This document shows, piece by piece, positions 61,373 through 64,000 of a stretch of 64,000 nt of DNA. The notes below the pieces were generated by a model that saw only the letters and a program-made list of their open reading frames with translations, had not been told where the DNA came from and made no database searches. Made by a program: the position numbers and the translations under genes. Origin of the DNA: an uncultured Fidelibacterota bacterium (GTDB lineage Bacteria; Fidelibacterota; Marinisomatia; Marinisomatales; UBA1611); contig CAJWLO010000002.1 of assembly GCA_913043235.1 (NCBI GenBank), positions 1-64,000 of the forward strand, given 5' to 3'. Every line of letters begins with the position of its first letter. The first letter of the stretch is position 1.

Positions 61373-62019
61373 ACCTGAAACTCAAGGAAAAATATTTCAT
61401 AGATATCCACAAAGGTATGACGGGAATTTTTATCATACTTTTGATGCAGACATACGGCACTTGGGAGAATGCCACATCCTGGACCTACTTGGCCCTCCAT
61501 GGGTCCTATGGTATCCTTTGGGTATTGAAAAGCTTCATTTTCCCCGATAAAACCTGGGAACGACAGACCAAAGTATGGTATGGGCTTTATATGTGGTTTG
61601 GGCTTACCTTGTACTGGGCCTCGGCCTGGATCATCAATTCCGGCTTTTTTAATGGAAATATGCCAGTTGCGGCTCCGTCATGGCTTATGGGTCTATGTAT
61701 TGCCATGTTTAGTTTTGGTGTTTTTTTCCATTTTTCTGCCGACATGTACAAGCACACCCTACTGGAAATAAAACCGGGAGAACTCATATCCGGTGGTATC
61801 ATGTCCAGATGCCGGAATATCAATTATTTCGGGGAACTGCTCATTTACCTTTCCTTTGCACTTCTGACCCTACACTGGCTTCCTCTGGTTTTTCTTGCTA
61901 TGATGATGATAATTGTCTGGTTCCCTAATATGTTCCGCAAGGATAAGTCCCTTTCTCGTTATCCTGGTTTTTCTGAATACCAGAGAAACAGCAGTCTTTT
62001 TATTCCTTATCTTTATTGA
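61369..62019 (+). CDS. DUF1295/steroid-reductase-like membrane protein
   Basis: 216 residues and about six membrane helices. The C-terminal half 'HFSADMYKHTLLEIKPGELISGGIMSRCRNINYFGELLIYLSFALLTLHWLPL' and 'FPNMFRKDKSLSRYPGFSEYQRNSSLFIPYLY' fit the DUF1295/ICMT/steroid 5-alpha-reductase fold, with the conserved 'RNxNYFGE' and 'YPGFSEYQRNS' segments. It may reduce or methylate a lipid; the reaction is unknown. It overlaps the upstream small gene by four bases. Confidence 0.85.
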   Translation: MNLKLKEKYFIDIHKGMTGIFIILLMQTYGTWENATSWTYLALHGSYGILWVLKSFIFPDKTWERQTKVWYGLYMWFGLTLYWASAWIINSGFFNGNMPVAAPSWLMGLCIAMFSFGVFFHFSADMYKHTLLEIKPGELISGGIMSRCRNINYFGELLIYLSFALLTLHWLPLVFLAMMMIIVWFPNMFRKDKSLSRYPGFSEYQRNSSLFIPYLY

Positions 62020-62185
62020 AAAATTGTAAAAAGCATTATTTTAGAAGAATTCGTCTGATCTGTGTTTTCTAGGGATAAAAATGGAATTAAGAACCTGTTG
62101 AGCTAGGTGAAAATTAAGCCCAGGTCAACCGGGGTTTGTTGTTTGTGTGGGCGATAGTAGATTTGATTGGGCCAAGGAGATTGCT

Positions 62186-64000
62186 ATGAAAGATCTTAAA
62201 ATTATAATAATCAGTTCATTTTTTATTATCGCGATTGCTTTTCCTCAATGGTCTACAGACCCTGCATCCCCGCAATCGCTGGGCAGCGGTATTCAGGCTC
62301 AGTTAGCACCCACTCCCGATGGAGGGTGCTATGTAGCCTGGTTGGGAGATGGCAATAATTATACAATCTATCTTCAGCGCCTGAATTCTGTTGGTGAACC
62401 CCAATGGAGTGATGGTGGAATTATTGTAAGTAATAATGTAAATGCATCCTGGATTGCTGTATATCACTTGAATCTTGCTGTAGATAGCGAGGGCAATGCG
62501 ATTATCACAACAGTTGATCAGAGGTCAGGTGGTGATTGGGAGGTGTATGCCTATAAAATCGCTCCTAATAGCTCCATGTTATGGGGTGATGATGGATTGG
62601 CACTTACCGCTAATAGTGTGAGCAACATGTCACCCCGGTTGGCGGTACTGCCAGACAATAGCGTGGTAGTTACCTGGATGCATGATAATAATACTGTTCT
62701 TTTTCAACGCATTTCATCTTCAGGTTTACTACTTTGGGGCACGGGAATCCTAATTGAAGATAATGATGCCACTTTACTCTCGCCCCAGCCGGACGTCACC
62801 GTGGGAGACGACGTATTAATCCAATGGATCCGACAATCAGGACCTTTCTGGGCTGCTAATAGCGAGTTGTATCTGCAGAAATACGATCTGGATGGCAATC
62901 CTATTTGGAATAATCCCATCGTGGCTACTGGGCCAGTAGTATTTCCTATGGGTAACTGGTTGCAGCAGTCAATTGCGGATGCCGAGAGTGGCAGTTTCTC
63001 AGCGTGGACGGAAATGTCCGGCAGTGTACAGAATGCTAAGGTACAGCATATTAATGGAGACGGTATGCTATCATGGACGGGTGGAGTTGATCTATCAACC
63101 AATTCCAGCAACTTCCATATTTCACCACGGCTTACTATTGCTGGTGAAACACAGGAAATTATGGCGATCTGGAAAGAAAAAAACGAAAGCCAATCTCAGA
63201 TTGGTATTTATGCCCAGCGGCTAGATAGTGGAGGGAATCGGATCTGGAGTGCCACTGGCATTCCTGTGGTAGGACTAAATAGTAGTTATGACTATCTTGA
63301 TCTATCTATTGCAGGATTTGAAAATGATATGATCGCAGTTTACATTCAACAAAGCGTAAATCTAAACAGCGATATCTATGCTGCCCGCCTAGATGCCAAT
63401 GGAAATTCAGTCTGGATGGACGGAAGTTTGCCAGTAACCAATTCCAATAGTCCTAAATCAGATATGGTGGCTGCCAAGGGTCTTGGATGCCTTTTCATTG
63501 CTTGGACTGAGAATGGTTCTGTCTACGCTCACTGTTTGCTTGGAGATGGAACATTTGGTCCTCCAGGAAATACCCTATTAGTCCCTTCAGAATATCAAAC
63601 CATCCAGGATGCTATTGATTCTGCGAGTGATGGTGATATGGTCTTGGTTGCATCTGGTACTTATGATGAGTATATCAATTATAACGGAAAGAAAATTTCT
63701 ATTATTGGCGAAAGTAGGGGAACGACTATAATCGATGCTAATGGAGCACGATATGGAGTAGTTATTGATTCTAGTGCTCTCCTAAAAAGTTTTACAATAC
63801 AAAATGCTTCGGGTGGAAATAATTTTGATGGTGGTGGAATTAAGATGTTAGGAAATGCAACCCTAGATGATTTAATTGTTCAAAACAATCAAGCCAGTGG
63901 AGATGGTTTTGGTTCAGGTTTCGGAGGTGGCGTAATTGCTAGCGGCTCTGGAATATTAAAAAATTCAATTCTTAGAAATAATTCTGGGCCTGATGATTAT
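62186..64000 (+). CDS. Large surface protein: propeller-like repeats then beta-helix (3' end outside window)
   Basis: This open frame has no stop before the window ends. ATG 62186 has AAGGAGA 5 bases upstream. A signal peptide spans residues 1-19 ('IIIISSFFIIAIAF'). Residues about 64-430 hold seven repeats of roughly 57 residues with the core 'R.D..G...W' (LQRLNSVGEPQW, LQKYDLDGNPIW, AQRLDSGGNRIW, AARLDANGNSVW), likely blades of a seven-bladed propeller. From about residue 463 a parallel beta-helix begins ('VPSEYQTIQDAIDSASDGDMVLVASGTY', 'IDANGARYGVVI', 'GGGIKMLGNATL'), as in pectate-lyase-like surface proteins. A T9SS tail is expected beyond the window but cannot be seen. Confidence 0.85.
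   Translation, partial: MKDLKIIIISSFFIIAIAFPQWSTDPASPQSLGSGIQAQLAPTPDGGCYVAWLGDGNNYTIYLQRLNSVGEPQWSDGGIIVSNNVNASWIAVYHLNLAVDSEGNAIITTVDQRSGGDWEVYAYKIAPNSSMLWGDDGLALTANSVSNMSPRLAVLPDNSVVVTWMHDNNTVLFQRISSSGLLLWGTGILIEDNDATLLSPQPDVTVGDDVLIQWIRQSGPFWAANSELYLQKYDLDGNPIWNNPIVATGPVVFPMGNWLQQSIADAESGSFSAWTEMSGSVQNAKVQHINGDGMLSWTGGVDLSTNSSNFHISPRLTIAGETQEIMAIWKEKNESQSQIGIYAQRLDSGGNRIWSATGIPVVGLNSSYDYLDLSIAGFENDMIAVYIQQSVNLNSDIYAARLDANGNSVWMDGSLPVTNSNSPKSDMVAAKGLGCLFIAWTENGSVYAHCLLGDGTFGPPGNTLLVPSEYQTIQDAIDSASDGDMVLVASGTYDEYINYNGKKISIIGESRGTTIIDANGARYGVVIDSSALLKSFTIQNASGGNNFDGGGIKMLGNATLDDLIVQNNQASGDGFGSGFGGGVIASGSGILKNSILRNNSGPDDY

Noticed and set aside
1-64000. CRISPR arrays, insertion sequences, integrases, prophage genes, rRNA
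   Set aside because: I looked for spaced direct repeats, transposase or integrase motifs and rRNA-like stretches and saw none. A tool-based scan was not possible.

Overview
The window reads as a moderately AT-rich bacterial chromosome segment, with nearly all genes on the + strand. Four products carry, or once carried, a C-terminal type IX secretion (T9SS) sorting tail of the YPNPFN type: genes at 4040, 16001 (broken), 51179 and 58724. A compact RpoD without region 1.1, many large outer-membrane or surface proteins, TPR proteins ending in a LuxR-type HTH, and TTG/GTG starts fit the FCB superphylum. A Candidatus Marinimicrobia-like lineage is my best guess. That is inference from motifs, not a phylogeny.

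Region 1 (1-22.2 kb) is a cell-surface region. It holds a repeat protein and a SPOR/outer-membrane protein (104-3906), a T9SS cargo protein (4040), and two related LuxR-HTH regulators (5934 and 7979). A tight five-gene operon follows (8409-15926): a cadherin/Ig-like lipoprotein, a two-helix membrane protein with GldL-like topology, a single-pass periplasmic protein in the GldM position, and two large surface or outer-membrane proteins. I think this is a divergent GldLM-type motor wired to cadherin-like surface proteins, and it is the most likely undescribed system here. After a broken T9SS cargo gene comes a 1445-residue exported mosaic: coiled coil, YDT-rich repeats, TonB C-terminal domain, two PhoR-type sensor-like segments and seven MORN_2/YwqK repeats.

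Region 2 (22.2-33.9 kb) makes molybdenum cofactor and a first molybdenum hydroxylase. A near-consensus promoter and a structured leader (candidate Moco riboswitch) precede moaA, a moaC-mogA fusion, moeA, a rhodanese-MoeB-like E1, moaD and moaE. Then come an SRPBCC protein and the S, L and M subunits of a hydroxylase with the form II signature AYRGAGR. A cytosolic FGE-like protein, a DUF59 protein and an amidohydrolase follow.

Region 3 (34.1-47.7 kb) holds a membrane protein, a PrpE-like acyl-CoA synthetase, and a nearly complete aerobic CO dehydrogenase locus: coxM, S, L, G, an XdhC-YHS fusion, coxD, coxE, a MocA-like cytidylyltransferase, coxF and a NifS-like cysteine desulfurase. Its CoxL carries AYRCSFR, the form I CO dehydrogenase active-site motif. 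The parts form a coherent route: Moco from region 2, cytidylylation (MocA), sulfur from NifS through XdhC/CoxF, CoxD/CoxE maturation, and possibly metal handling by the YHS domain.

Region 4 (47-64 kb) is mostly ordinary: YczE-like and DUF819 membrane proteins, TypA, a secreted glutamine-amidotransferase-fold protein with a T9SS tail, RpoD, an orphan DNA methyltransferase on the - strand, a very large CPBP protease, a secreted PGRP amidase, a GIY-YIG-like protein, a short MscS, a DUF1295-like membrane protein, and the start of a large propeller/beta-helix surface protein that runs off the window. I found no tRNA, rRNA, CRISPR array, transposase or integrase.
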